Position numbers and translations under genes: made by a program
Notes under the pieces: generated by a model
Told to the model about the DNA's origin: nothing
What the model saw: the letters and a program-made list of their open reading frames with translations, nothing else
Databases searched by the model: none
Source of the DNA: Gramella sp. AN32
GTDB lineage: Bacteria; Bacteroidota; Bacteroidia; Flavobacteriales; Flavobacteriaceae
Assembly: GCF_023718305.1 (NCBI RefSeq)
Contig: NZ_QEYO01000009.1
Span: 1-64,000 of the forward strand
Reading direction: 5' to 3'
Length of the DNA stretch: 64,000 nt
Part shown: positions 36,349 to 45,008 of the stretch, one piece after another
Position numbering within the stretch: the first letter of the stretch is position 1
Layout: each line of letters starts with the position of its first letter

Positions 36349-37038
36349 CTAATGACTATGCCCCTCTTCTTCAGGTTCCAAGTATTCACCCTGAGGGCCT
36401 ACTCCTTCTATATACACCAATTGTGCGCCATAGTGCCCTGCTTCTGAAACCGAATACGCAGCAAATGCCAATACGAGAAAAACAACAACTTCGAAGATCC
36501 GGTTCTTTTTTAATAAAAATAAACTCACTAATTTTAAGGTAGCAGCAGCGGCACTGGACCATATTGTCCAATCTGCATATTTATCGTGTTGTTCCAGAAC
36601 TTTCTTGGCCATTGCCGTAAGTTCATGGGTATGGGGATGCGCATATTGCCCGGCTATGTAAGCCCCAATAAACCCGAATCCTACCATTAAAAAGATTACC
36701 CAATCCATGTTTCTTTTTAGTAGAAATAATTGAATTAATTGAAGTATAGCTCCTATTAAAAGCAATACGATAGGAAAATGCACTACCAAAGGATGTAAAT
36801 TTGGAAAATCATCCAGATTCGCTTTTACGCTATTTTTCTCACTATTTTTATTTTCCTTTTGAATTTTAGTTTGCCCATCATTTTCCGCAGCATGCAATTC
36901 TGTATGCGTGGTGATGGTATCTGGGTCTAATATTTGTCCCTGATTTTCTGAAGAATGTTCATGGTTTTCATGATTTTCCTGCGATTGCACAACCAAGGAC
37001 AGTATGCTAAAAATGAATAAAAAAACCGTTCTTTTCAT
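36349..37038 (-). CDS. DUF2231-like membrane protein
   Basis: 229 residues. A signal-like N-terminus (LFIFSILSLVVQSQ) is followed by a His/Glu-rich periplasmic part (ENHENHEHSSENQ, about 21-70), then four membrane helices starting FPNLHPLVVHFPIVLLLIG (about 77-95), the DUF2231 signature. The tail ends EEEGHSH. The His-rich ends suggest metal contact. DUF2231 proteins are often found with cytochrome or metal genes. It is upstream of the PepSY gene by about 95 bases. Confidence 0.78.
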   Translation of the reverse strand: MKRTVFLFIFSILSLVVQSQENHENHEHSSENQGQILDPDTITTHTELHAAENDGQTKIQKENKNSEKNSVKANLDDFPNLHPLVVHFPIVLLLIGAILQLIQLFLLKRNMDWVIFLMVGFGFIGAYIAGQYAHPHTHELTAMAKKVLEQHDKYADWTIWSSAAAATLKLVSLFLLKKNRIFEVVVFLVLAFAAYSVSEAGHYGAQLVYIEGVGPQGEYLEPEEEGHSH

Positions 37039-37291
37039 ATGTAGATATTTATTGTTTTTTAATGGTCATATGCAATTCGCATATCTTTATTGGTGTTTGT
37101 ATTTGTATTCCCGTTATGCTCATTTCATAATTCTGATTTTTGAATCTTCTCAATTGAATAAAATAACTCTCTATGAAACGGTTTTAAAAAGGGTCTTTAT
37201 GGCAAAAAGGAAAATGGAGGATAACTAAAATAATCAACTAACTACATTAAAACAAACTCCTCCTTTTTCCCTTATAACTTCCATTGATACC

Positions 37292-37495
37292 TTAGTCGGT
37301 GTGACTATGATCATCTTCGTGATCCATACCTTCCTCATGATCCATTTGCATATCGTCATCTTTCATTCCATCATGTTCCATTTCCATATCATCCATATCG
37401 TCGTGTTCCGTTTCTGTAGTCTCCCTGCAAGAAATTACAGAAAAGTTTAATGCGCTAACAAACAAGAGCATTATTAAAATTTTTAAATTTTTCAT
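37292..37495 (-). CDS. small Asp/His/Met-rich lipoprotein
   Basis: 67 residues with lipobox SVISC (Cys23). The whole mature part is built from short DDMxxMEHDGM-type units (EHDDMDDMEMEHDGM, then MQMDHEEGMDHEDDHSH), an obvious metal-binding composition. No fold is expected beyond that. It lies between the DUF302 gene and the DUF2231 gene in the copper block and is probably a periplasmic copper-binding peptide anchored to a membrane. Confidence 0.75.
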   Translation of the reverse strand: MKNLKILIMLLFVSALNFSVISCRETTETEHDDMDDMEMEHDGMKDDDMQMDHEEGMDHEDDHSHTD

Positions 37496-37524
37496 TGGTT
37501 TATGGTTTTTAGTGAATAATATAA

Positions 37525-37911
37525 TTATAAACTTGAAATTACTTTTTCCAGTTTCCCCTGTATTTCCTTTGCGACCTCATTTAAAGCATCATTTTCAACG
37601 GCCTGCATAGATGCTATAGGATTCACGGCTGCGACTTCAATCTCCCCTGGATTCTTTTCCTGAACTATAACATTACAGGGCAGCATGGTGCCTATCTTGT
37701 CTTCTGCCTTTAAGGCCTTATGGGCATAAGGTGCATTACAGGCCCCGAGTATGCGATAATTTCTAAAATCGACATCCAGTTTCTTTTTTAAAGTTTCGGT
37801 CACATTGATTTCAGTCAAAACCCCAAAACCTTCTTTTTCCAGTTCTTTGGTTACTTTATCAATAACCTGTTCAAATTCGCCTTGAATTGTTTTATTAAAA
37901 TAATACTTCAT
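37525..37911 (-). CDS. DUF302 domain protein
   Basis: 128 residues with no signal peptide, spanning the DUF302 fold: KTIQGEFEQVIDKVTKELEKEGFGVL, then the conserved DVDFRNYRILGACNAPYAHKAL region and TMLPCNVIVQEK. Two cysteines (in GACNAP and LPCNV) sit where the family often has them. DUF302 proteins are commonly found beside metal and sulfur-stress genes; the biochemical role is not established. Confidence 0.88.
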   Translation of the reverse strand: MKYYFNKTIQGEFEQVIDKVTKELEKEGFGVLTEINVTETLKKKLDVDFRNYRILGACNAPYAHKALKAEDKIGTMLPCNVIVQEKNPGEIEVAAVNPIASMQAVENDALNEVAKEIQGKLEKVISSL

Positions 37912-37938
37912 GGTTTATTTATTTTAAATCGAGATTTT

Positions 37939-38091
37939 CTATTTTTCAAATTCGTCCTTGGATATCTCAGCCTTGCATATATTTTTTTCAAGTATTTGCA
38001 TAGGGCCATTGCCAAGGTTTTTATCTTTTTTCATCCATCCCCCAACAGGTAAAATGATCGCTGCCATCATCGTAGCTCCAATCAAGACCAA
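37939..38091 (-). CDS. small SHOCT-type membrane protein, start uncertain
   Basis: An open frame of about 50 residues ends at TAG (37941-37939). It reads LVLIGATMMAAIILPVGGWM, a single membrane helix, then a polar linker and a C-terminal GPMQILEKNICKAEISKDEF segment, the pattern of a SHOCT domain. In frame the possible starts are TTG at 38091 or ATG at 38070. Three ATG codons just upstream (38101-38093) are in the wrong frame by one base, so this may be a gene with a single-base frameshift near its start. Confidence 0.5.
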   Translation of the reverse strand: MVLIGATMMAAIILPVGGWMKKDKNLGNGPMQILEKNICKAEISKDEFEK

Positions 38092-38113
38092 CCATCATCA
38101 TAATTTTTAAAAA

Positions 38114-38704
38114 TTATGGTAGTGGATTATGATCTTTATGTTCCTTGTTTTCTTTTTTTGATTTTTCCATATGTTGCTTCATCTTCTCCATCATCTCCGG
38201 GTCGTCATGCATTTTATCCATCATCTTCTTCATCAATTCAGGATCTTCCTTCATTTTCTTCATCATACCATCCATCATTTTATTGCGAAATTCCTGGTCC
38301 GTTTCCATCTTGTGCTCCAATTCATGCATCATTCCCTTTTTCATTTCGGGATTGTCCTGCATCATCTTTTGCATTTTTTCTTTCATTTCCGGGTCATTCA
38401 TCATTTTCTCCATATGCGACATCATTTTCTCTTTCATTTCAGGATTCTTTTCCATCATGACTTTCATGTTTCCGGAATCCATCATTTGCATATGGTTTTG
38501 TATCAAGGTCTTTTTGGCTGCTTCATTACTTGCAGCGACATCTAAAAGCTCTGAAAATTTATTCTGATCTGAAACAATAGATCTATAAAGTTCGTTACGG
38601 TTTTCGTCATTTTCAAGGATTTCAGGAGCATTAAATGTTGCGGTGCAACTACTCAAGAATATCACAAAGAAGAGACTGACAAATAAAAATTTAAAATTTT
38701 TCAT
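38114..38704 (-). CDS. Met-rich repeat lipoprotein
   Basis: 196 residues with lipobox FLSSC (Cys20). Residues about 22-75 are ordinary; from about 80 to 185 the protein consists of repeats with the core (D/N)PEMxEKM, occurring about five times plus a diverged unit (TDQEFRNKM), embedded in Met-Met and Lys-rich helix. Methionine arrays of this kind bind Cu(I) or Ag(I) in other periplasmic proteins. It is exported and membrane-anchored. The minus-strand gene is real: long plus-strand frames over it are shadows of its low-complexity codons. Confidence 0.78.
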   Translation of the reverse strand: MKNFKFLFVSLFFVIFLSSCTATFNAPEILENDENRNELYRSIVSDQNKFSELLDVAASNEAAKKTLIQNHMQMMDSGNMKVMMEKNPEMKEKMMSHMEKMMNDPEMKEKMQKMMQDNPEMKKGMMHELEHKMETDQEFRNKMMDGMMKKMKEDPELMKKMMDKMHDDPEMMEKMKQHMEKSKKENKEHKDHNPLP

Positions 38705-38753
38705 AATTTATTATTTTAAGTTTATCTATTAGGTTTGATATACTTCTCTTTTA

Positions 38754-40064
38754 CTAATTCGCCATCTCTGTTTCAGAAGACTGATGCTTGAGAAACCAGT
38801 TTTCACTAAAGAAAATAACTAAAATAGAAGCAACTGCTATTCCTATTAATAATGGATCTTTTTCAATTTTTATCCATACAAAAGCAAAAAGAACAACTAC
38901 ATCCAAGACAAGGGCACTGATAACAATACCCGGCTTAAAATCGATCTTGTTCTTCAAATTTTTTAAAACACCCCAATGAACAATAATATCCATAACTAAA
39001 TAATAGATCGCGCCAAGGGAGGCAATTCTGGTTAAGTCAAAAAAGATGGTCAGGGTGATGGCGATCACCACAACATACACTAACATATGCTTTTGTACGC
39101 TTCCCTTCATTCCGAAGTGGCTATGGGGGATCAACTTCATATCTGTTAACATCGTAGTCATCCTGGAAACGGCAAAAATACTGGCTATCACGCCAGATAC
39201 GGTTGCAATTATGGCAATTGCTACCGTAAACCACAAGCCAAATTTTCCAAATAATGGTTTTGAGGCCTGGGCAAGGGAATAGTTTTTAGCTTCTACGATT
39301 TCCGCAATAGAAAGGTTGGAGGTGACACCCCATGAGACTAGTAGATACACCACTGCGCAAATTGACAAGGAAATAATAATCGTTCTGCTCACATTCTTAT
39401 GAGGGTTTACTATTTCGCCACCACTGTTTGTGATAGTAGTAAAACCCTTATATGCCAAAATAGATAAGGCTAGAGCACCCATATATTCCATCACCCCATT
39501 TTGTGGTGGCCCCGCTGGAACTAAATCTGTTGCTACAAAACCCGAAGCATAAATTGCACCGCCGGCAAAAATCAACAATCCTCCAGTCTTAAGAACCGCC
39601 ATGATGAAGGAGGATTTTCCAATCACCTTATTCCCCAGGATATTAATTAAAAAAGCAACGATAAGGAGGCCTACTCCCAGGGCAGGAACCAACAACTTAT
39701 TGTCACCGGCATCGAACAGTTGCAAGGTATAAGTTCCAAAAGTACGTGCAACAAGACTTTCGTTGATAACCATGGAAAATGTCATTAATAATGCTGCGAA
39801 AGCCGTTATGATGCCCTTGCCATAAGCTTTTTCAAGATACATCGCTATACCTCCTGCTGAAGGGAAGGCATTGGACATTTTTATATAAGAATAAGCACTA
39901 AAGCCAGAGATTATCCCTCCAACCACAAAAGCCAGAGGGAAGTATTTTCCTGAAAGTTCAGCTACCTGACCCAATAAGGCAAATATACCCGCACCGATCA
40001 TTACATTGGTTCCCATGGAAATTGCGCCAATTAAGCTAAGACTGTTCTTTTTATACTTCTCCAT
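38754..40064 (-). CDS. APC-superfamily amino acid permease
   Basis: 436 residues with about 12 membrane helices. It starts with the helix 1 motif SLIGAISMGTNVMIGAGIFALLG typical of the family, followed by FPLAFVVGGIISGFSAYSY and later GGEIVNPHKNVSR. It would carry amino acids or amines across the inner membrane; the substrate is unknown. It is unusual inside a copper block, but starts 3 bases after the stop of the multicopper oxidase, so they must be co-transcribed. Confidence 0.88.
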   Translation of the reverse strand: MEKYKKNSLSLIGAISMGTNVMIGAGIFALLGQVAELSGKYFPLAFVVGGIISGFSAYSYIKMSNAFPSAGGIAMYLEKAYGKGIITAFAALLMTFSMVINESLVARTFGTYTLQLFDAGDNKLLVPALGVGLLIVAFLINILGNKVIGKSSFIMAVLKTGGLLIFAGGAIYASGFVATDLVPAGPPQNGVMEYMGALALSILAYKGFTTITNSGGEIVNPHKNVSRTIIISLSICAVVYLLVSWGVTSNLSIAEIVEAKNYSLAQASKPLFGKFGLWFTVAIAIIATVSGVIASIFAVSRMTTMLTDMKLIPHSHFGMKGSVQKHMLVYVVVIAITLTIFFDLTRIASLGAIYYLVMDIIVHWGVLKNLKNKIDFKPGIVISALVLDVVVLFAFVWIKIEKDPLLIGIAVASILVIFFSENWFLKHQSSETEMAN

Positions 40065-40067
40065 TGT

Positions 40068-42527
40068 TTAAAATCTTAGGGACAATCCTCCTCCCGCTCC
40101 AAAACGATTATCATAACTTCCCATTAATGAAAAGTTCTTACCTAGAAAATATTCCAGCCCGGCACTCCAGGTTTCTTCTTTTACAAAATCCTCCCCCTCA
40201 GGTAATTCATCTACCCAGCCAAAGTCAGCCTGAAATTCGTATGTCCCGAATATCGCAAGCTTAGGAAAGATCATAATCTCTCTTGCCAGGCTAACCTGAG
40301 GCCTCAATTTACTATCCAGCCTTACATCTAGAGCAAACATGTATGGGGTAAAATACCTAATCCCTCCAATGGCCGTAGTACTAAGTTCTTCCATACTATC
40401 CTCCATTTCATTTTCTACATTTACCCCTCCAAACAGCCGTACCCAATCGTTAAGGTAGTATTCATAAGAAAATTCAGCTTCGATATTTTGGTTCCATCCA
40501 TACTCTGCCAAGGCAGTAAATTGATTCCTTATATTAGAACTAACAACATTAAGCTCGGTCATATGGGAAGCGGCATCCAGCATTCCCCAGGTGTAGAATT
40601 TATTGGTTTCTTTTACCAGTTTGCTTACAGGATAACGCTTCATACGCTCATCCCTCTTCGTATCATAACTTACTATCCTTGCCATTCCTGCGTCCATATG
40701 GTATAAAATGTGACAATGGAAAAACCAGTCACCATATTCGTTGCCATAAAACTCTATGGTAACCTCCTGCATAGGAGGTACATTCACTGTGTGTTTTAAA
40801 GGGGAATATTCTCCGTTTTCATTAATTACCCTAAAAAAGTGGCCATGCAGGTGCATGGGGTGGTGCATCATGGTTAGATTATTAAAAGTGATACGAGTAA
40901 CCTCATCGCCTTTTATCTTAATTTTATCTGACTCTGAAAGTGGTACTCCGTTCAAACTCCAGACATAGCGGGACATATTACCGGTTAAGTTCAATAAAAT
41001 ATCTGTTACCGGAATGTCTTTATCGTAATTCGTTTTTTCAGGAGATCTTAAGTAGTCATAATTATACTGTGAAAACATACCTGCCTCGCCGGCAGACAGG
41101 TCCATGCCATGCATTTCATCTTGATTCATGCCTTTCATCTTATCCATCTGCATGTTTCCTTTTTTAGAGTCGGCCATTTTCATAGTATCCTTTTTCATCC
41201 CCATTTGATTATGATCCATCTTTGAGTGATCCATCTTCGTCATTACAGAGTCCTGCTTCATATCCATCTTTGAGTGATCCATTCCCGGCATATTCTCCTC
41301 TTTTTTCATGTTCATACCACCATGATCCATCCCTTCCATACCTACCCCTTCGGCAGGTGGGTTCATCTCATCCATTTGCATTCCCCATTTTTCTTTCATT
41401 TCATAGGGATCAACATTTTTTGGATTAAATTTTAGTGCAGGAGCGCCCATCTTCATTTTCATCTTAGCCATTTTCTGCATCATGGCAATTTTATCTGGTC
41501 TGGCTACGTCGGGCGCTGGAAGAACTCTTCCACTACCAAGAAAAGCCGAGGCTGTACCGGAACCATCCTGGGCCATAATTTTAAACTCCATTTTTCCGTC
41601 TTCAGGAATGGTAACTATAAAATCATAGGTTTCTGCTACGGCGATAAAGGTTTTATTCCTTTTTATCGGCACCACATCTACACCATCTGCTGAAACCAAG
41701 GTGGGCATATCCCCTCCAAAAGTCATCCAGAAAGAGGTGGATGCCGCCCCGTCTATAATTCGTAACCTTACTTTTTCACCGGGTTGAAATTCAGGATATT
41801 CAAGCTTTTCTTCACCATTAATTAAAAAAGCGGGATAGTATATATCTGCAATATCAGCTCCTTCCATTCGTTGTCTCCAAAAATCGACTTGTGCACCAAA
41901 GGCTCCACGTTTAATTACCTGATTAAGCGGGGTAGCCGTTCCCTTTTTAATATTGTACCACTCAGTCCCCCTCTTCAGAAATCTCAGTACATCTTTAGGT
42001 TTTTCATTGGTCCAATCTGAAAGTACCAACACCAGGTCTTGGTCATATTCCAAAACCTTCTCTTTTGGATGAATCAGCAAAGAACCATATACCCCACTTT
42101 GTTCCTGGAGCATCGTATGGGAATGGTACCAATAGGTACCATGTTGTTTTATCTCAAATTCATATTTAAAGGTTTCACCCGGTTTTATGGGCGGGGTGGT
42201 TAGATAGGGCACCCCATCAAAAAAATTGGGCAAAATCATCCCATGCCAGTGGATGGAAGTTTCCACATCCATTTTATTTTCCACATAGATCACAGCATAT
42301 TCGCCTTCGGTAAATTCCAGGGTAGGGCCGGGAATACCTCCATTAATGGTCATTCCCATGACTTCTTTACCTTCCGCCTTGATCACCTTTTCCTGGTCTA
42401 TGGTTAGGTTATATTCGTGAACTGGTAAATTATTGATGTTTCCTTCTACAGATTTTTCCATGTGCCGTTGACCATAAGAAATCATCATGGAACACATAGT
42501 TAATACTAAAAAAATATATTTTTTCAT
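40068..42527 (-). CDS. multicopper oxidase fused to a CopB-like outer-membrane domain
   Basis: 819 residues with a signal peptide ending ISYGQ. Cupredoxin domains carry the copper ligands HWHG (93-96), YWYHSH, HPMHLHGHF and HCHILYHMDAGM (His604-Cys605-His606), as in CopA/PcoA oxidases that convert Cu(I) to Cu(II). A Met/His-rich linker (about 397-475, units like GMDHSKMDMK) is inserted before the last cupredoxin part. After about 640 the protein continues as a beta-strand-rich domain (FSYEYYLNDWVRLFGGVNVE, GLSLRF end) resembling CopB barrels. The fusion would hold the oxidase at the outer membrane. Confidence 0.9.
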   Translation of the reverse strand: MKKYIFLVLTMCSMMISYGQRHMEKSVEGNINNLPVHEYNLTIDQEKVIKAEGKEVMGMTINGGIPGPTLEFTEGEYAVIYVENKMDVETSIHWHGMILPNFFDGVPYLTTPPIKPGETFKYEFEIKQHGTYWYHSHTMLQEQSGVYGSLLIHPKEKVLEYDQDLVLVLSDWTNEKPKDVLRFLKRGTEWYNIKKGTATPLNQVIKRGAFGAQVDFWRQRMEGADIADIYYPAFLINGEEKLEYPEFQPGEKVRLRIIDGAASTSFWMTFGGDMPTLVSADGVDVVPIKRNKTFIAVAETYDFIVTIPEDGKMEFKIMAQDGSGTASAFLGSGRVLPAPDVARPDKIAMMQKMAKMKMKMGAPALKFNPKNVDPYEMKEKWGMQMDEMNPPAEGVGMEGMDHGGMNMKKEENMPGMDHSKMDMKQDSVMTKMDHSKMDHNQMGMKKDTMKMADSKKGNMQMDKMKGMNQDEMHGMDLSAGEAGMFSQYNYDYLRSPEKTNYDKDIPVTDILLNLTGNMSRYVWSLNGVPLSESDKIKIKGDEVTRITFNNLTMMHHPMHLHGHFFRVINENGEYSPLKHTVNVPPMQEVTIEFYGNEYGDWFFHCHILYHMDAGMARIVSYDTKRDERMKRYPVSKLVKETNKFYTWGMLDAASHMTELNVVSSNIRNQFTALAEYGWNQNIEAEFSYEYYLNDWVRLFGGVNVENEMEDSMEELSTTAIGGIRYFTPYMFALDVRLDSKLRPQVSLAREIMIFPKLAIFGTYEFQADFGWVDELPEGEDFVKEETWSAGLEYFLGKNFSLMGSYDNRFGAGGGLSLRF
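41079..41101. repeat. imperfect palindrome in the multicopper oxidase gene (right of the Met-rich linker)
   Basis: ACCTGCCTCGCC followed by GGCAGACAGGT forms a near-palindrome of the ACCTGCC...GGCAGGT type common between Flavobacteria genes. Here it is in frame and encodes DLSAGEAG immediately after the Met-rich linker (in protein order). Confidence 0.5.
41340..41358. repeat. imperfect palindrome in the multicopper oxidase gene (left of the Met-rich linker)
   Basis: ACCTACC, CCTTC, GGCAGGT: the same ACCTGCC...GGCAGGT family with one mismatch. In frame it encodes PPAEGVG just before the Met-rich linker, so the two copies bracket the linker. Confidence 0.45.
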
Positions 42528-42626
42528 TCTTAAATATTAATGCCTACGCATTTAGGCTTCACAAGGCTTAAACAAACCTTAAATGATCGATACTATTTAA
42601 AATTTCTACGATGGTAATTTATAAAA

Positions 42627-42674
42627 GAGCCCACAGATTTTTACCTGCCCGTGACAGGAAACCTGTGGGTCTCG
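42627..42674 (-). terminator. branched terminator after the DUF305 gene
   Basis: On the minus strand AGACCCACAG and CTGTGGGCTCTTTT pair, enclosing an inner hairpin CCTG...CAGG. A short T run follows. It lies 12 bases after the DUF305 stop and contains another ACCTGCC-type element. Confidence 0.7.
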
Positions 42675-42685
42675 TTCCTTTAATA

Positions 42686-43177
42686 CTATTCTTCGTTCTC
42701 CAGACGATAAATAATTTTTCTCATTTGTGCAATCTCCCTTTTCTGGGCTTCAATGATCTCTTCGGCCAATTTCTTTGTCTCTGGATCCTGTAGATCTGCC
42801 CGTTTACTGGTTAGAATTGCGATGGAGTGATGGGGAATCATAGCCTTCATATATAAAACATCTCCAATAATTGGCCTTTGCGCCCTTACCAATCCTAATG
42901 CGGCCACAAACAAAACAAGGCTGCCCACGTAGATGGCTATATTTTTTTTCCTATTCTTATACATTTTCAGCATAAGTGAAAGCATAATTACCGCCATTGC
43001 CGCAATCCCCAAACAAACCATATAAAATCTGGTTAAGCTGAAATAAACATGATCCCACTCATACGTATTCAGGTACATGGTGATATACATGGCTACAAAG
43101 GACAACCCCAGCATTAAAAAGAAATTACCGTAATTGTTTCCACTCATTTTGTGCTGCTTGTTTTCTTCTGAATTCAT
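42686..43177 (-). CDS. DUF305 membrane protein
   Basis: 163 residues with three or four membrane helices in the first 100 residues, followed by the DUF305 signature MKAMIPHHSIAILTS (about 111-125) and a helical end (EEIIEAQKREIAQMRKII). DUF305 proteins carry a conserved His pair (PHH) and occur with copper resistance genes. It is upstream of the oxidase gene on the same strand but separated by a terminator. Confidence 0.85.
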   Translation of the reverse strand: MNSEENKQHKMSGNNYGNFFLMLGLSFVAMYITMYLNTYEWDHVYFSLTRFYMVCLGIAAMAVIMLSLMLKMYKNRKKNIAIYVGSLVLFVAALGLVRAQRPIIGDVLYMKAMIPHHSIAILTSKRADLQDPETKKLAEEIIEAQKREIAQMRKIIYRLENEE

Positions 43178-43209
43178 TATTTTTTGGTTTTTTGGTTGTT
43201 CGTTTATAT

Positions 43210-43758
43210 TTATTTTTTAATTGTCTTTTTTACAGACCCACAATTCAACATTTTTTCACCGAAATATGGATTTTTTATCTCCGAAACATCAGCATACCAA
43301 TAAGCCCCTTTTTTATTGAATGCCATTGGGCAGAATTTTTTATAAATGGTACCGCCGGAAAGCGCCTCTTCAAACATTGGTCCGGCCAATTCCGTAAATT
43401 CAGCAAATAGTTTACGTTGTGTTTCCAGGTCATCTGTATCGGCCATTTTTTCGGCAATCGTTTTCATAGCTGCACGCTCTTCTGAAAAGGAGTCGGCCAT
43501 ACTATTAGATATGTCTTTCACCTCCTTAACGTCGTCATTGGTCAAGGCCATTTTAATTTCCAGATAGTTATGCCAAATTTTACCAGTCATCCCATCTATA
43601 AAATCCTGATCGGCAACATCTGCCGTTTTCTTTTCTGCATTCTTAACCTCTTCAGGAGTGTTTATTTCTACCGATTGTTCCGCGGCTTTATCAACACAAG
43701 ATGTAAGCGCAATGATCATCAACATGGCCATTCCAAAATTTAAAATTATTTTCTTCAT
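43210..43758 (-). CDS. DUF3347 lipoprotein (second copy)
   Basis: 182 residues from the ATG at 43758; the longer frame to 43800 adds residues without signal character. Lipobox ALTSC (Cys20). The DUF3347 domain has HNYLEIKMALTNDDVKEV and ends with CPMA...GAYWY...NPYFG...MLNCG, the same ligand-like motif as the copy at 34934. It follows an HMA-AraC regulator at 43832, a pairing seen twice. Confidence 0.88.
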   Translation of the reverse strand: MKKIILNFGMAMLMIIALTSCVDKAAEQSVEINTPEEVKNAEKKTADVADQDFIDGMTGKIWHNYLEIKMALTNDDVKEVKDISNSMADSFSEERAAMKTIAEKMADTDDLETQRKLFAEFTELAGPMFEEALSGGTIYKKFCPMAFNKKGAYWYADVSEIKNPYFGEKMLNCGSVKKTIKK

Positions 43759-43831
43759 TTCTTTTAGTTTTGATTTGAATGCTAAATTACAGGTTGACAA
43801 GCCCTTACAGTGTTATATTTCTGTAAAACTT

Positions 43832-44401
43832 CTACAAAATTCGGTCTAAAGAATTTCTAAAATTTTGCTCAAGTGTTTTATATTCCGAAAGATTCATCCC
43901 TGTTTCTGTTTTAAATTGCCTGGATAAATGGTTTACATTACTGTAATCCAGCAATTGACTAATTTGGGTAAAATTGTATTGTTTCGACTGAATAAGTTCT
44001 TTTACTTTCTCAATTTTCAGTCTAATAAAGTATTTTTCTATGGTAATATTTTCGGTATAGGAGAAAACCCTGCTTAAGCTGGAATATTTATAGTGTATTT
44101 CTTCTGATAAATAGTTGGAGAGCGTACCCTCTTTTTCTATAGGTAATTTTTGTAGGAGTTTTATGAGGCATAGTTTTACCTGTTCCACAAGAATCTGATC
44201 TGATCCCTGGATTTCTTCAAAACTATTCTGTTCAAGTACTTTCGTCAATTTAAGCTGATCTTCTTCTTTGTTTTCGGTTTTATAGACCACTTTTCCTAAT
44301 TCTACCTCCTGGACAGCTACCCCTTCTTCTACTAATTCATTTGTAACTACTTTAATACATCTATCACAAACCATATTTTTAACAAAGACTTCTACAATCA
44401 T
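43832..44401 (-). CDS. AraC-type regulator with N-terminal HMA-like CxxC module (second copy)
   Basis: 189 residues, the same length as the gene at 34304. Residues 1-70 carry VKNMVCDRC (Cys12, Cys15) in an HMA-like strand-loop-helix setting; residues about 95-180 form the AraC DNA-binding domain (FTQISQLLDYSNVNHLS and FKTETGMNLSEYK). The two regulators are clearly related but diverged, so they may respond to different metals or bind different sites. It lies between the DUF2911 gene (29-base gap) and the DUF3347 gene. Confidence 0.85.
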   Translation of the reverse strand: MIVEVFVKNMVCDRCIKVVTNELVEEGVAVQEVELGKVVYKTENKEEDQLKLTKVLEQNSFEEIQGSDQILVEQVKLCLIKLLQKLPIEKEGTLSNYLSEEIHYKYSSLSRVFSYTENITIEKYFIRLKIEKVKELIQSKQYNFTQISQLLDYSNVNHLSRQFKTETGMNLSEYKTLEQNFRNSLDRIL

Positions 44402-44430
44402 AATTTGGCTGGTATTTTATTCTGAAATAT

Positions 44431-45000
44431 TTACTCTTTAACGCTAAAAGGAATCTCAATTTTTAATTTTTCCCAGGCTAGCGAAATTCCCCCTTTATTC
44501 GCTCCTAGCTTATTTACTTCAAACGTTAATTCTTCCTGAAGGTTTTCCAGATTTACAGGTTCGGTTTCCAGTACTAATACATTTTTAGTTTCGTCATACT
44601 CATCTTTACCGTGTTGGTCCCAATGGCTGTTGAATATCACTTTCCAGGTTTCCTTTCCGGGAACGGTGAAAAATGCATATTTCCCTGCGGGCAAAGTCTT
44701 ACCGTTAAAATTAAGGTCTTTACTGGTGTCCAGCCAGGTCACTTTATGCGCGCCAGATTGCCAAACACGGTCGTAACCAACAAGGCCGCCAAAGATCATC
44801 CTATCCCTTACCGAAGGAGATGAATAATCTATATGCACATGTGCATCCCCGATCATGGCCATGGCACTCGTGTGAGGGCTTAGGCTTTTCTTGGTAGTTT
44901 CCGCTTTTTTATCCATGTCATGGCCGTTGTGTTGGTCATGCTGCGCGTTAGTAGAAATACTTAAAACTGCGATAAAGATTATATAAATTAAATTTTTCAT
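44431..45000 (-). CDS. DUF2911 protein
   Basis: 189 residues with a signal peptide ending STNAQ and a short His/Asp-rich start (HDQHNGHDMDK). The DUF2911 beta-sandwich follows, with VHIDYSSPSVRDR, RVWQSGAHKVTWLDTSKDL and GKYAFFTVPG. The family is periplasmic and of unknown function, often seen in Bacteroidota. It starts 8 bases after the preceding gene, so it is in the efflux operon. Confidence 0.88.
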   Translation of the reverse strand: MKNLIYIIFIAVLSISTNAQHDQHNGHDMDKKAETTKKSLSPHTSAMAMIGDAHVHIDYSSPSVRDRMIFGGLVGYDRVWQSGAHKVTWLDTSKDLNFNGKTLPAGKYAFFTVPGKETWKVIFNSHWDQHGKDEYDETKNVLVLETEPVNLENLQEELTFEVNKLGANKGGISLAWEKLKIEIPFSVKE

Positions 45001-45008
45001 TTTTAAAA

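Noticed and set aside
38116..38567. Three long plus-strand reading frames (114-140 codons) over the Met-rich lipoprotein gene
   Set aside because: They are antisense shadows of ATG/AAA-rich codons. The minus-strand gene has a lipobox and sensible domain order; the plus frames give only low-complexity Ser/Phe/His/Ile-rich peptides.
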